Shown: positions 20,012 through 29,237 of the stretch, one piece after another
Layout of the letters: the number at the start of each line of letters is the position of its first letter
Numbering within the stretch: position 1 is the first letter of the stretch
Assembly: GCF_004769665.1 (NCBI RefSeq)
Contig: NZ_RQGG01000032.1
Span: 372,001 to 436,000, forward strand
Direction of reading: 5' to 3'
DNA from: Leptospira kemamanensis
GTDB taxonomy: Bacteria > Spirochaetota > Leptospiria > Leptospirales > Leptospiraceae
DNA: 64,000 bases
Program-made: the position numbers and the translations under genes
The notes under the pieces: generated by a model
What the model was told of the DNA's origin: nothing
What the model saw: the letters and a program-made list of their open reading frames with translations, nothing else
Databases searched by the model: none

Positions 20012-21376
20012 TTACTCTTCTAGGTTGTAAGAACGGCCTAATTTGTAGGTCGATTGTAATTCTTGTTGGAGATCCAAAATCTCCCTTTTAGTAAAAAAGG
20101 CAATTTTACCACCTGACAACTCGAAGGCAAAATAACTGTTTTGTTCGGATTGTAAGAGAGTTTTGAGCTGGCTTAGGGAGCTGATACGAGTCCCGTTTAC
20201 CTTTTCTAAAACCAAGTCCTGAAAGTCTTGGTATCCTAGGTTACCTTCTAGGGGAAAAACACGGCTAAGGATCACAATTTTTTCCCTTACGGGGTGGACT
20301 TTCTTTTGGTAATAATCAGAGAGATACACCAATTTTTTTTCCGACTTCACTCGGTATTCAGTTCCAAACTCTTTGAGGTAGGCATTGGAAAGTTCCGTAA
20401 AGAAAAATCCACCGACAATCAAATACAAAGGCCTACGGTTTTTGGCTTCCTCAGGAATCAAAAAATCATTCGAATCGTAAGCTCGTAAATCATAGGATAC
20501 CGAATAATTTTGAAAATTGCGATACAATTTGAGTTGGACCGTCTCACCTAATTCGCGCAAACGCCCATCCGATTTGCGTAAAACCAAATCAAAAATTTTA
20601 TCCGCACGATCCCATTCATCCACTTTGGTAAGGGAAAACGAATTGATCATGGTCACCAAATCCCCAGGGAATAAATTATAAGCAGGACCTACACCAGGAA
20701 CTACTTCCGTGACAAGAAGTGGATTCGGAAATGTTTTAGAATAATATTCCTTTTCGGAAGGTGTCAAATTCACATCAAATAAAAAACCTGGATGGGGGAA
20801 GGACTTACCACCAGAACGCAAAAACAATTCCACATATTCGGTTGGGATTAGAAAATCAGAAATCGTGATTCCGCATAACAGTTGATTTTTGAAGAAAAAA
20901 TCAGATTCTTCCGTTTTTTTCTGATCCAACAGAAATACTTTTATTGGTGTTTTGGAAAACGGCAAATATACATATTTGGATTTCCCACTTGGACAATGTT
21001 TGGTGGTTTGTTTTAAATCCAATGCAACAGGTTTTGGCAATTTCTGCATTCCTGTTGATTCTAATAATAAAAATCCAGTTTCCCCATCATAGGCTTTGAT
21101 GGAAAGTTTGGGAACCGAATAATCAAAGGATTCAAATTCAGCATAGACAGGATTTTGTTTCGAAAGGGTAACACCAAAAAAAAGCCCCTTACCCAAATGA
21201 ATGATATTCAATTTTCTTGAGAAAGGTTCCCCAACAAGCCATGGGTTTTGGTGGCTAATCTTTTGAAAGGTGACTCTCGATTCAATGACACGTTTGTCTT
21301 CAAACTCTTCTGCTAGTAGGATGGAAGAAGTTGATACGAAAAAAAGGATCAGGACAATTGATTTAAAGTTCTTCAT
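20012..21376 (-). CDS. Exported HtrA-like pseudoprotease with PDZ domain
   Basis: About 454 residues with a signal peptide (VLILFFVSTSSILLAEE). It appears to be a diverged paralogue of the HtrA-like protein encoded just upstream: the order and spacing of a protease-like barrel, a linker (IPTEYVELFLRSGGKSFPHP, compared with ISNDIIRHFL...FPNIGF) and a PDZ-like region (VTEVVPGVGPAYNLFPGD) agree. The catalytic His, Asp and GNSGG serine motifs are absent. The frame overlaps the end of the active gene by 14 bases (ATG 21376; an ATG at 21388 is also in frame), implying coupling. The likely role is a regulatory or scaffold partner, which is inference. Confidence 0.65.
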   Translation of the reverse strand: MKNFKSIVLILFFVSTSSILLAEEFEDKRVIESRVTFQKISHQNPWLVGEPFSRKLNIIHLGKGLFFGVTLSKQNPVYAEFESFDYSVPKLSIKAYDGETGFLLLESTGMQKLPKPVALDLKQTTKHCPSGKSKYVYLPFSKTPIKVFLLDQKKTEESDFFFKNQLLCGITISDFLIPTEYVELFLRSGGKSFPHPGFLFDVNLTPSEKEYYSKTFPNPLLVTEVVPGVGPAYNLFPGDLVTMINSFSLTKVDEWDRADKIFDLVLRKSDGRLRELGETVQLKLYRNFQNYSVSYDLRAYDSNDFLIPEEAKNRRPLYLIVGGFFFTELSNAYLKEFGTEYRVKSEKKLVYLSDYYQKKVHPVREKIVILSRVFPLEGNLGYQDFQDLVLEKVNGTRISSLSQLKTLLQSEQNSYFAFELSGGKIAFFTKREILDLQQELQSTYKLGRSYNLEE

Positions 21377-22820
21377 AATTGGCACCATATCTTTTTTTCA
21401 CTCTTTGGTTCATTTGGTAAATGGATTCTGGCCGGAGAACAATTGGTAAATCCATTCCCCGAAATTTGATGATGATCATTCCACGTTTGTTTTCTTTCCA
21501 AATTGATTTAAATTCAGTTAAGTCTTTGGGAACACGGTTATTGATCGATTCTACAACTTTGTATTTATATTTTTTATATTTCGATGTTTCCGGATCATTA
21601 AATGCATAACTCAATACAATATCTCTTGTTGTATAACGATAGAGAAGGTCTTGGATAAAGTAACTGTAGTGGTATTGTAAGGAACTATCTAAATCACCAT
21701 CTTCTGAGTGAAAAAAAGATCGAGTGATGGGTTGGAATACAAACCCTGCTTGTAAAAAATAATCATCCGTTCCATCTCGATAGAGTTCCAATGCATAGTT
21801 TTTTTGTAAGTTCACTTCAGCTTGGTTTTGTTTTCCTGCACGGTAATAAGTAATGGAAACTTTTGAATTCAATTGTTTGTCTTCGATCCAATCGATGATA
21901 AATTCTTTTTTATTGGATAAAGTTAATTCACCATCGTTGGAAATGGGAATCCCATCAAAAGCCGTCACAAAATCTTTTTCTTTTAAAACTTTAGAAAAGG
22001 TAGAAGAAGGATAAATTCGATTCACAAAGATCCCAGTTTCACCGGAAGGAACTTTCATTGCTTGTTTTAAACTTTTGGGATTTCCGTTTTGAAATGTAAA
22101 ACCAATGTTGGGAAATCCATCATACTTTCCATCAGCAATGTCTTCTAAGAAGTGACGAATGATATCGTTTGAAATGAGATACGCAATCCCTTGTTCCAAA
22201 GTACTAATTTGAAACACAAGACCCACTACTTTTCCATTTTGAACTGCCGGGCCACCAGAATTTCCAGGTTGGATATTGGCAGATATCTTTAACACATTGC
22301 GATAATCTAACCCAGAATAGGTGTAACGATTTTTTTCAAAACGAAGTATGGATCCCTTTTCGACTGACAAACTATCATTCCCATTTGGAAATCCAAGTAA
22401 CAATACATCAGAACCTAAATTGGGGATCCCTTCTAAAAAAGTTAATGATGTTGTTTGTTCGGAAAAATCGGGATCATTGACTTGTAATAAAGCCAAATCA
22501 CAATCATAGCCGATAAATTTTACATCTGCCAAGTATTCTTTTTTGGTAAAACTACTTTTCACCAAAATGCGTTTTGCATCTCGTACTACGTGAGCATTGG
22601 TTAAAATGGTTTGGTTTGGTAAAACAAGTCCCGATCCAAAACCAGTATAAAGATTTTTTTTCATCCATGGTTGGGTTTTGTTTTCGGTATTGAACCCTTC
22701 ATTCCGAATGAGAACCACGGAACGAAAGATGGAATCCACTGCTGGTTCCACTTCCATTTGTGAAAATATGGACTCACTCCATAAAAATACAGTGAGACAA
22801 ACTAATAAAATTTTATTCAT
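21363..22820 (-). CDS. HtrA/DegP-like exported serine protease with PDZ domain
   Basis: Envelope protease of 485 residues. The signal peptide ends about residue 20 (SESIFS). Trypsin-like triad: His77 in TILTNAHVV, Asp108 in YDCDLALLQV, Ser188 in IQPGNSGGPAV. A PDZ-like domain follows (about 235-330, ETGIFVNRIYPSS), then about 130 residues without a recognised fold. This suits periplasmic quality control or regulated proteolysis. Its start overlaps the stop of the upstream exported gene by eight bases and its end overlaps the dead paralogue, so all three are one transcript. It is not named degP because the C-terminal half is unusual. Confidence 0.88.
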   Translation of the reverse strand: MNKILLVCLTVFLWSESIFSQMEVEPAVDSIFRSVVLIRNEGFNTENKTQPWMKKNLYTGFGSGLVLPNQTILTNAHVVRDAKRILVKSSFTKKEYLADVKFIGYDCDLALLQVNDPDFSEQTTSLTFLEGIPNLGSDVLLLGFPNGNDSLSVEKGSILRFEKNRYTYSGLDYRNVLKISANIQPGNSGGPAVQNGKVVGLVFQISTLEQGIAYLISNDIIRHFLEDIADGKYDGFPNIGFTFQNGNPKSLKQAMKVPSGETGIFVNRIYPSSTFSKVLKEKDFVTAFDGIPISNDGELTLSNKKEFIIDWIEDKQLNSKVSITYYRAGKQNQAEVNLQKNYALELYRDGTDDYFLQAGFVFQPITRSFFHSEDGDLDSSLQYHYSYFIQDLLYRYTTRDIVLSYAFNDPETSKYKKYKYKVVESINNRVPKDLTEFKSIWKENKRGMIIIKFRGMDLPIVLRPESIYQMNQRVKKRYGANYEEL

Positions 22821-23688
22821 AATACAGAATTACTTTCTCCCAAATGATTTGAGTTTCTGAAATTTTTTTGAGGAGAGCTTTACCCAAAACTCGTTCTCCT
22901 GGCAACGGATCTTTCCAAATCGTGTTGGAAACTAATAGTTCCCCTGATGATGCCGATGGAACTCGTAACAACCGATAAACTGAATCTTTAACGCACGTGA
23001 TGCGAAAAACATAAGATACCGTTTGGTCCCAATAAAAACTTTGATCTTTTTCTACAAATTCTAAAGGACAAGACGTATCAAAAAAAACTTCTAAATTGGA
23101 GGGAACTTCCTTTCTTCGTTTTGGATTTTCAGCAATCGATTGGAAATAAAACAAATTTGGATTTTGAATGGGTTTGATTTGGAAGGAGGATTTTCGGTAA
23201 TTTCCTTCCACTTGTTTTTCATTTTTTTGTGGGTAATCTAAATCCGTATCATCTAGATTTTGTTTGGGTTCCCGTAATTCTTGTGAATTTGGAATGCTTT
23301 GCCCTGTTTGGATCTCCAGGTATTGTTTGTTTCCGATTCGCTGAACAGACTTTAAACGGAATTCGTTTTGTTTGAGTGTATTTCTTTTTTGTGATAAAAA
23401 TTCAATCAAACTCGGTTCCCCTGTTTCTTGGCAACTGAGTCGGTAATAGGTAACAGAAGAAATTTTTGAAGCCAATTCGAGTTTACAGTGTTCGTCACTT
23501 GTGGCATATCTCACTCGTTTTTGAATCTTTTGTTTGAGTGAACGAGAAATTTTACCAAGTTTCCATTGGTTCATATCCTCTTTTAATCCAGTTAAAGATT
23601 GATCCAGAGGAATTTTGTCAGCAGAAAGGTTGGCTAACGAAAATATAGAGTAAATCAGAGTGAATGTGATTGAAAGATGCCAATTCAT
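22813..23688 (-). CDS. Exported protein of unknown function, first gene of the HtrA operon
   Basis: 291 residues with a signal peptide (LSITFTLIYSIFSLANLSADK). The mature part is basic near its start and contains four cysteines in contexts such as EHCKLELA, LSCQETGE, TSCPLEFVEK and RITCVKD, which could form two disulphides. No domain recognised. It leads the three-gene minus-strand operon and overlaps the protease start by eight bases. A possible role as substrate-recognition or activating partner of the protease pair is inference from position only. Confidence 0.65.
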   Translation of the reverse strand: MNWHLSITFTLIYSIFSLANLSADKIPLDQSLTGLKEDMNQWKLGKISRSLKQKIQKRVRYATSDEHCKLELASKISSVTYYRLSCQETGEPSLIEFLSQKRNTLKQNEFRLKSVQRIGNKQYLEIQTGQSIPNSQELREPKQNLDDTDLDYPQKNEKQVEGNYRKSSFQIKPIQNPNLFYFQSIAENPKRRKEVPSNLEVFFDTSCPLEFVEKDQSFYWDQTVSYVFRITCVKDSVYRLLRVPSASSGELLVSNTIWKDPLPGERVLGKALLKKISETQIIWEKVILYYE

Positions 23689-23860
23689 GGATTACCGACT
23701 ATGTTTAGTATCGGATTCCTGACCCCTTAGAATCAACTCTTCATCGATTGATTTCTTTTCTCATTATGTCCCAGACCTGGGATGATTTTTTTTTTTGGTT
23801 TTCAGACTTTCAAAAATTCGAGGGGGGGAAAAGTAATGTAAGAAATAGGAGAATACTTTT

Positions 23861-24712
23861 TTGAACTGGAACTTTCTTAAAACCGAAATAGAACCTGGTG
23901 ACTTCCTCATCGATTGTCGTTCCCAATCAGCATATGAAGAAGAAACATTAGAAGGTGCATATTATTATCCATTTATCAAAAAAGCATTCGGCTCTGATCC
24001 TGAATCCCAAAAGAAATTGTATGGCCCGATGGCCGCAGTGGTTCAAGAGTTTCAAAAATCTAAAAAAACTCGAATCATCGTTTTTGATGAAGGAATGGGG
24101 ATGTTTTCCACTCGTATGGTGTATTTACTCCGCGGGATGGGAATCAAAGAGGCATATGTTCTCGGTCAAAAATGGCCCGCAGAAGGCAAAAAAGCAAAAG
24201 GGGAACTTAAAATTGAACCTCCGATTGCAGACAAGGCAAAACCAATCGAAGGTGTTGTCGACAAAGCCTTTATGGAACGAAACCTGACGAAATTACAAAT
24301 CTTTGATGCAAGGACCATGGACGAATACGAAGGTCGCCTTCCACGTCTCACGGCTCCAGAAGAAGGAACTCTTTGTGGTCGTTTGCCAGGAGCTTTCCTT
24401 TGGGACTGGAGGAATTTATACGATGGAGAAGCCAATCTCATCGAACGTTCCCTTTTCAAAAAACGCCTCAATGGATTTCCTTTTATGCCAGAAAGACCAA
24501 CCGTTATCTATGATTATAATGGTGCGAGGTCTTGTTTACTCGCTCTTATGTTACGAGAAGCTGGATACATCGACGTCACAACCTACCAAGGATCTTGGTT
24601 TGAATGGCGTAAGTCCAATTTACCAAAACAAGCGGTGGCTGTTTTTGGTGCCAAACAAGGGGTAGCGGCAGCGGCTCCAAGAGTTGGTGGAGTCGATCGA
24701 AAGAAAGTCTAA
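23861..24712 (+). CDS. Two-domain rhodanese-like protein without the catalytic cysteine
   Basis: 283 residues in two rhodanese modules (about 1-110 and 125-255), the layout of thiosulfate/mercaptopyruvate sulfurtransferases. Seen: [13 protein letters not shown] in the first and [13 protein letters not shown] and GAFLWDW in the second. The active loop, normally Y-C-x-x-G, reads [10 protein letters not shown]: Asp218 occupies the cysteine position and the nearest cysteine (225) falls at a usual structural site. Sulfur transfer by the normal route is therefore doubtful. The start is TTG 23861, supported by AGGAG nine bases upstream and by MNWNF leading directly into the fold. Confidence 0.8.
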   Translation: MNWNFLKTEIEPGDFLIDCRSQSAYEEETLEGAYYYPFIKKAFGSDPESQKKLYGPMAAVVQEFQKSKKTRIIVFDEGMGMFSTRMVYLLRGMGIKEAYVLGQKWPAEGKKAKGELKIEPPIADKAKPIEGVVDKAFMERNLTKLQIFDARTMDEYEGRLPRLTAPEEGTLCGRLPGAFLWDWRNLYDGEANLIERSLFKKRLNGFPFMPERPTVIYDYNGARSCLLALMLREAGYIDVTTYQGSWFEWRKSNLPKQAVAVFGAKQGVAAAAPRVGGVDRKKV

Positions 24713-24730
24713 AAAAAGATTTACGTAACT

Positions 24731-24781
24731 AAAGACCATCGGTTCACTAAGCTCTCGCTCTTGGAGGATCCGATGGTTTTT
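24731..24781 (+). promoter_or_regulatory. Stem-loop enclosing the start codon of the GH31 gene
   Basis: AAAGACCATCGG (24731-24742) pairs with CCGATGGTTTTT (24770-24781): 12 pairs including one G-U. The right arm contains the ATG at 24773, and the 27-base loop contains its ribosome site GGAGG (24763-24767). If it forms in the mRNA it would restrain initiation; with the T-rich stretch that follows it could alternatively end transcripts from the rhodanese gene. Confidence 0.5.
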
Positions 24782-27007
24782 CGTTTTTTATCCCTGTGTT
24801 TTTTCTTTTTGTTTTTAGAATGTGCATCCCGTGTTCTCACACCGATTCCTATTCAGGAAGAAACCTTCCAAGTTTCCAAACAAATCCAATGGATCCAAAA
24901 ACCAACTGAGTTTGTTCTCAAAAACACATCCTATGACAAAAACTTCATCCAACTCTCGTTAGATGAACCTTTCCTTTCTGTTTCTGAAGTAGAAACCATT
25001 TCCAAATACCGAATGGCTTCCTTTAAATTTGAAGAATCAACGAAACGTACTTGTTCCGAACAAACGGTGGATTCCATCAAAAAAGAACCTGGGAAAATTA
25101 CCATCCTTGGTAAATTAACAGGGAAAAATTGTTCTAGCAATTACCAAGTCAACTTTTTCGCAAAATCAGATACCGAAATTGAATTCAAAATCACTGTTGC
25201 AGATGAAACTTTAAATCGTATCCAACTTGTGTATGCATCTCATCCAGAAGAAAAAATTTTTGGACTCGGGGAACAATTCACTTATGATGAGTTCAAAGGG
25301 AAAAAACCATTTTTCTTCACAGAAGAACAAGGCATTGGTCGTGGAGACCAACCCATCACAACAGGTGCCAATTTACTCGCAGGAGCTGGTGGAAACGTTT
25401 ATACAACCTATGCCCCGATCCCCCATTACATCAGTTCAGAAAATCGATCTGTCTTTTTTGAAAACAGCGGTTATGCGAAGTTTGATTTTGATCATCCTAA
25501 AAAAACAAAACTGACGTTTTGGGACTTCCAATCTGAAAAATCCATTTCTGGTACCATTTGGCTTGGATCCTCTGCCAAATCTCTGATTGAAACCTACACA
25601 AAAAAAACAGGCCGTTTTCCAAAACTCCCTGATTGGGCGTATGGAACTTGGTTAGGCGTGCAAGGAGGAACGGATAAAGTTTCTGCCATCGTCAAACAAG
25701 CAAAAGACGCTGGTAACCCTGTCACAGCTCTTTGGATCCAAGACTGGTGTGGAAGGCGTGTTACCAATTTCGGTGATCAACTCAAATGGCGTTGGTATGC
25801 CGATGAAACCCTCTACCCAGACTTTAAAAAATTTGTGAAATCGATGAATGACCAAAACGTACAGGTGTTAGGTTATATCAATTCTTTCTTAGCTGATACC
25901 GATCCCAAAAAACCGGGAGATGATTTCACAAACCCACTCCTTACAGAAGCAAAATCGAAAGGTTATCTCGTCAAAAATGCAAAAGGAGAGGATTACCTCA
26001 TCCAAACGGTTGGTTTTCCCGCTTACCTCATAGATCTTACCAATCCTCTTGCCGTGAAATGGACAAAGGACCTCATCAAAAAGAATTTAATTGGAATGGG
26101 TCTTTCCGGATGGATGGCAGACTTCGGAGAATGGTTGCCCTATGATGCCAAACTCCACTCTGGTGTGGATGCTAAAATTTACCACAACCGTTATCCAGTA
26201 GATTGGGCAAGGATCAATCGCGAAGCCATCAAAGAAGCTGGGATGGAAGGAAAAATTGTTTTTTTTACAAGAGCAGGGTATAGTTATTCCAATGCCTATT
26301 CCACACTTTTTTGGGAAGGAGATCAAATGGTCAGTTTTGGAACCAATGATGGACTCCCTTCTTCCATTGTAGGTCTTACAACATCGGGTATCAGCGGTTA
26401 TGCGTTAAACCATAGTGATATTGGTGGATACACAACCATTTCCAATCCATTAAAAAACTACCACCGCACAAAAGAATTATTATTACGTTGGGCAGAAGTT
26501 TCTGCTTTTACTCCTGTCTTTCGCACCCATGAAGGAAACCGACCTCTGAAAAACTGGCAAGTATACACTTACACCAAACCAGACGGAACAAAATCCCTTG
26601 GAGATGAAGATACGGTCCAACTTTTTGCCAAAATTGCAAGGATCCATTTTGCATTAAAACCATATATTCAAAGTTTGGTGGAAGAAGCTTCCAAAACAGG
26701 ACTTCCTGTGGTGAGACACAACGCCATTGTGGAACCAGAGGACAAAACTCTTCTGCAATACAAATACCAGTTTTTCTTAGGGGATGATTTACTCGTCGCA
26801 CCTGTTGTCGAATCCAATGAAATTGTACAAGATGTATACTTACCTCGTGGGAAGTGGGCTCATTTTTGGACAGGCACTACCTATGAAGGAAACCGAAAAA
26901 TCCAAGTACCGGCACCGATTGGAAAACCACCTGCTTTTATCCGCGTTGGTGGAAAATCAGAAGGTCTCATTCGTTCTTCCTTAGAAAGCATTCGGAACAA
27001 AAATTAA
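24773..27007 (+). CDS. GH31 glycosidase lipoprotein, YihQ (sulfoquinovosidase)-like
   Basis: 744 residues, predicted lipoprotein (lipid Cys17 in FLFLECAS). The GH31 barrel has nucleophile Asp450 in GWMADFGEWLP and acid/base Asp517 in FWEGDQ. From memory of the E. coli enzyme, the blocks WIQDWCGRRVTNFG, LNHSDIGGYTT and FRTHEGNRP align closely with YihQ, including its sulfonate-region arginine. Retaining alpha-glycoside hydrolysis is therefore well supported; sulfoquinovose as substrate is not proven. ATG 24773 follows GGAGG, preferred over a TTG at 24761. No other sulfoquinovose-pathway gene is nearby. A surface or periplasmic location differs from cytosolic YihQ. Confidence 0.85.
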   Translation: MVFRFLSLCFFFLFLECASRVLTPIPIQEETFQVSKQIQWIQKPTEFVLKNTSYDKNFIQLSLDEPFLSVSEVETISKYRMASFKFEESTKRTCSEQTVDSIKKEPGKITILGKLTGKNCSSNYQVNFFAKSDTEIEFKITVADETLNRIQLVYASHPEEKIFGLGEQFTYDEFKGKKPFFFTEEQGIGRGDQPITTGANLLAGAGGNVYTTYAPIPHYISSENRSVFFENSGYAKFDFDHPKKTKLTFWDFQSEKSISGTIWLGSSAKSLIETYTKKTGRFPKLPDWAYGTWLGVQGGTDKVSAIVKQAKDAGNPVTALWIQDWCGRRVTNFGDQLKWRWYADETLYPDFKKFVKSMNDQNVQVLGYINSFLADTDPKKPGDDFTNPLLTEAKSKGYLVKNAKGEDYLIQTVGFPAYLIDLTNPLAVKWTKDLIKKNLIGMGLSGWMADFGEWLPYDAKLHSGVDAKIYHNRYPVDWARINREAIKEAGMEGKIVFFTRAGYSYSNAYSTLFWEGDQMVSFGTNDGLPSSIVGLTTSGISGYALNHSDIGGYTTISNPLKNYHRTKELLLRWAEVSAFTPVFRTHEGNRPLKNWQVYTYTKPDGTKSLGDEDTVQLFAKIARIHFALKPYIQSLVEEASKTGLPVVRHNAIVEPEDKTLLQYKYQFFLGDDLLVAPVVESNEIVQDVYLPRGKWAHFWTGTTYEGNRKIQVPAPIGKPPAFIRVGGKSEGLIRSSLESIRNKN

Positions 27008-27020
27008 GGATCCATCCCAA

Positions 27021-27848
27021 ATGAAATTTGCATTGATTGGAGACATCCACGGCTATTGGAACCAAAAAGACATTGAGTATTTCAATGAGTCTGATTATGA
27101 CTTTTTATTTTTTACAGGAGACCTAAGAGGAAATCCCAAACTGGGAAAAGTTTCCTTCCAAGGTCTCACCAAACGCGCGTACATGATTCCAGGGAATTGG
27201 GATGGAACCAGTCTCACATCCGTCATCGGTGAGATTGTACAATCTCGTCTGCTTATCCGATCGGGTCATTTGGGACAAGGGAAACGGTTACAAAAACTTT
27301 CCGAACGAGTCAAACCCATCACCATCCTTGGTTATAGTTCTCTTGTACTGTCTCAAGAATTGGATTTGTCTCTCATTGTGGGACGACCACATGCCATGGG
27401 TGGAGGACTTAGCTTTGCCCCTCACCTAAAAAAAACCTATCACGTGACAGATATGGAAACTTCCCTCGCGACATACAAACGACTGATTGATGGAACCAAG
27501 GAAAAACATTTACTTTTTCTTTCGCATAACGGGCCTTTTGGTCTCGGTTCTGCCAAAAATGCGATGTATGGTGCTGAATTTAAAAAAGAAGGTGGGGATT
27601 GGGGAGACCTTGATTTAACAGAAGCAATTCAATATGCCAAGTCCATTGGAAAAAAAGTTCCCCTGGTTCTCTCAGGGCACATGCACCATTCCATCAGCAA
27701 AACCAAAGAAAGGGAAACCCATGAATATACGGGTGGGACTTTTTACGTGAATGGAGCCAAAGTCCCAAGGATCCGAGAAGGAAAACATTTCCACACAAAG
27801 ATCGAATGGACAGGGGGTTCTGCCACCGTCATCCCGATGTGGGTATGA
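27021..27848 (+). CDS. Metallophosphoesterase
   Basis: 275-residue cytosolic calcineurin-like phosphoesterase. Metal-binding motifs in order: GDIHG (7-11), TGDLRG, GNWDG, SHNGPFG, and SGHMHH near 218. The N-terminal pattern with GDIHGYW and FFTGDLRG resembles the TIGR04168-type family of unknown substrate. It starts 13 bases after the GH31 stop on the same strand, so co-transcription is likely. It faces the convergent osmC-like gene with a six-base gap, so any terminator must overlap coding sequence. Confidence 0.85.
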   Translation: MKFALIGDIHGYWNQKDIEYFNESDYDFLFFTGDLRGNPKLGKVSFQGLTKRAYMIPGNWDGTSLTSVIGEIVQSRLLIRSGHLGQGKRLQKLSERVKPITILGYSSLVLSQELDLSLIVGRPHAMGGGLSFAPHLKKTYHVTDMETSLATYKRLIDGTKEKHLLFLSHNGPFGLGSAKNAMYGAEFKKEGGDWGDLDLTEAIQYAKSIGKKVPLVLSGHMHHSISKTKERETHEYTGGTFYVNGAKVPRIREGKHFHTKIEWTGGSATVIPMWV

Positions 27849-27854
27849 TCAAGT

Positions 27855-28262
27855 TTAAGGCATAAGTGTAGTTTCAATTTCGATTTTACCAGAGAGGATT
27901 TTATGAACAGGACAAGCATTGGCAACGGAATACAACCTTTCCCTTTCCTCTGGTTTTAAATTTCCTTTGAGAATGACTTCACGAATGAATTTGTGATCTT
28001 CAGGGGAACGTTTATCGATTGTTACTTGGACGGAAACAGAATCTAACGCATACCCTTTTCTGTCTGCATACATACGAATTGTAATCGATGTACAGGCACC
28101 TAAGGAAGAAGCAAGAAGTTCCGTTGGCATTGGCCCTAGGTCAGTTCCTTCTTTATCCGCTGGTTCGTCGGAGATCCACTCGTGTTTGCCTTTAGTGATT
28201 TTCGTTTCGTATTTGGTTTTTTCTGTGGTGACGATGACTTTGTCTTCGAATACTGCTGTCAT
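27855..28262 (-). CDS. OsmC/Ohr-family thiol peroxidase
   Basis: 135-residue organic-hydroperoxide-reductase family protein. The two conserved cysteines are present in [18 protein letters not shown] and [10 protein letters not shown], and the basic residue before the first helix suits OsmC-type chemistry. Its start overlaps the upstream acyltransferase stop (ATGA), making it the last gene of the flagellar/csrA-containing minus-strand run. It probably protects against lipid or organic peroxides. I do not distinguish OsmC from a YhfA-like member. Confidence 0.88.
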   Translation of the reverse strand: MTAVFEDKVIVTTEKTKYETKITKGKHEWISDEPADKEGTDLGPMPTELLASSLGACTSITIRMYADRKGYALDSVSVQVTIDKRSPEDHKFIREVILKGNLKPEERERLYSVANACPVHKILSGKIEIETTLMP

Positions 28263-28933
28263 TTCAAATCTCCTTTGCGAATTCGTTCCGCTTCTTGGAT
28301 TGCTTTGTCCCGATTTTTTAACATAGCATCTTCGACTTTCAATCTCATTTTTTCAAATTCTTCCTCGTTCAAATTGCGAGGGACTTGAATTGGTTCCCCA
28401 TACGATACAACAAAGGTGGTAAATGGTTTTGGCACTCTGTGTTTGTCCCAGGCCCTCTCCAATACCCATTGCCTCGTACATTCATAATGAAAGGGAACAA
28501 TCGGAACTTGTGTGACTTGTGCCGCAGCAATGATTCCAGGTTGTAACACAAAAGCAGGTCCCCTTGGTCCATCAGGAGTGAATGCGGCAGGTAATCCTTT
28601 TTTTAAATGTTGGATCACAGATTTTAAAGCTTTGGATCCACCTTTGGAACTACTGCCACGCACACTTGTGTTTCCAAACCGATGTACGACTTGGTTGATA
28701 TAATCTCCGTCCTTTGATTCAGAAATAAGAACAGCAACGTTTTTGTTTCGGTGTAAATACGGAGAATACAAAACATTCGTATGCCAAATCGAATAGATAT
28801 AAGGTTGTTTGTTTTGAAATAAGTGTTCGTATTGTTCGTTTTTGAGGATTCGAAATCGTGATGTAAAGCCGATTAGACGTTGGAACCAAACAACGATTAA
28901 TGGTAATAGCCTAACTAAAATTTTTCGTTTCAA
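28259..28933 (-). CDS. Lysophospholipid acyltransferase family protein (DUF374 type)
   Basis: 224 residues with an N-terminal hydrophobic segment. Features of the DUF374 acyltransferase group: [10 protein letters not shown] (variant HX4D block), [21 protein letters not shown] and [11 protein letters not shown]. It is predicted to acylate a lipid at the inner membrane. The only usable start is TTG 28933, since there is no ATG or GTG nearby upstream, and its ribosome site is unclear. Downstream osmC overlaps by four bases; upstream csrA is 61 bases away across a small stem-loop. Confidence 0.8.
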   Translation of the reverse strand: MKRKILVRLLPLIVVWFQRLIGFTSRFRILKNEQYEHLFQNKQPYIYSIWHTNVLYSPYLHRNKNVAVLISESKDGDYINQVVHRFGNTSVRGSSSKGGSKALKSVIQHLKKGLPAAFTPDGPRGPAFVLQPGIIAAAQVTQVPIVPFHYECTRQWVLERAWDKHRVPKPFTTFVVSYGEPIQVPRNLNEEEFEKMRLKVEDAMLKNRDKAIQEAERIRKGDLK

Positions 28934-28949
28934 AAGAGGAAATCACTCC

Positions 28950-28966
28950 CTGGAGATTGTCTCCAG
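28950..28966 (-). other. Short stem-loop between csrA and the acyltransferase gene
   Basis: On the minus strand CTGGAGA and TCTCCAG (seven pairs) flank a three-base loop, CAA. There is no T tract after it. It could be an mRNA processing or stability element, or a weak terminator for csrA. GGA triplets lie in the stem and just after it, but not in the loop as in a typical CsrA site. Confidence 0.35.
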
Positions 28967-28994
28967 AGAATTTTGTGTGGAAGGAAAGATCAAG

Positions 28995-29234
28995 TTAAGT
29001 TTTTTTCTTAAATAAGTCTCCCAACTTGCCTAAATCTTCTGGTTTGATATTTGTACCAGCAGCCTTTTTGTTCTCTTCTTGGATTTCTTTGTACACTTCT
29101 GCTCTATGGACAGAAACATTTTTCGGAGCTTTGACACCAATCTTTACTTGATCCCCTTTGATATCAACAATGACAATTTCAATGTCATCACCGATGATAA
29201 TGGATTGGTTACTTCTCCTAGCTAAAACTAACAC
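28995..29234 (-). CDS. csrA: Carbon storage regulator / translational repressor CsrA
   Basis: 79-residue RNA-binding dimer protein that blocks ribosome sites carrying GGA motifs. The N-terminus [20 protein letters not shown] and [16 protein letters not shown] include the conserved R and VHR residues that contact RNA. The start is GTG 29234 with AAAAGG upstream. It lies three bases after fliW, the arrangement in which FliW protein binds CsrA and relieves repression of flagellin or other targets. The C-terminal tail is longer and more charged than in E. coli CsrA, fitting the FliW-dependent type. Confidence 0.97.
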   Translation of the reverse strand: MLVLARRSNQSIIIGDDIEIVIVDIKGDQVKIGVKAPKNVSVHRAEVYKEIQEENKKAAGTNIKPEDLGKLGDLFKKKT

Positions 29235-29237
29235 GAG

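Noticed and set aside
23769..23796. Short stem (TCCCA/TGGGA) followed by a run of eleven T
   Set aside because: Five pairs are too weak for a confident terminator, and no plus-strand gene ends upstream. The T run might also be an unstable tract, but it lies outside any coding start.
28950..28966. CsrA-binding hairpin after csrA
   Set aside because: CsrA sites present GGA in the loop; here GGA is in the stem and the loop is CAA.
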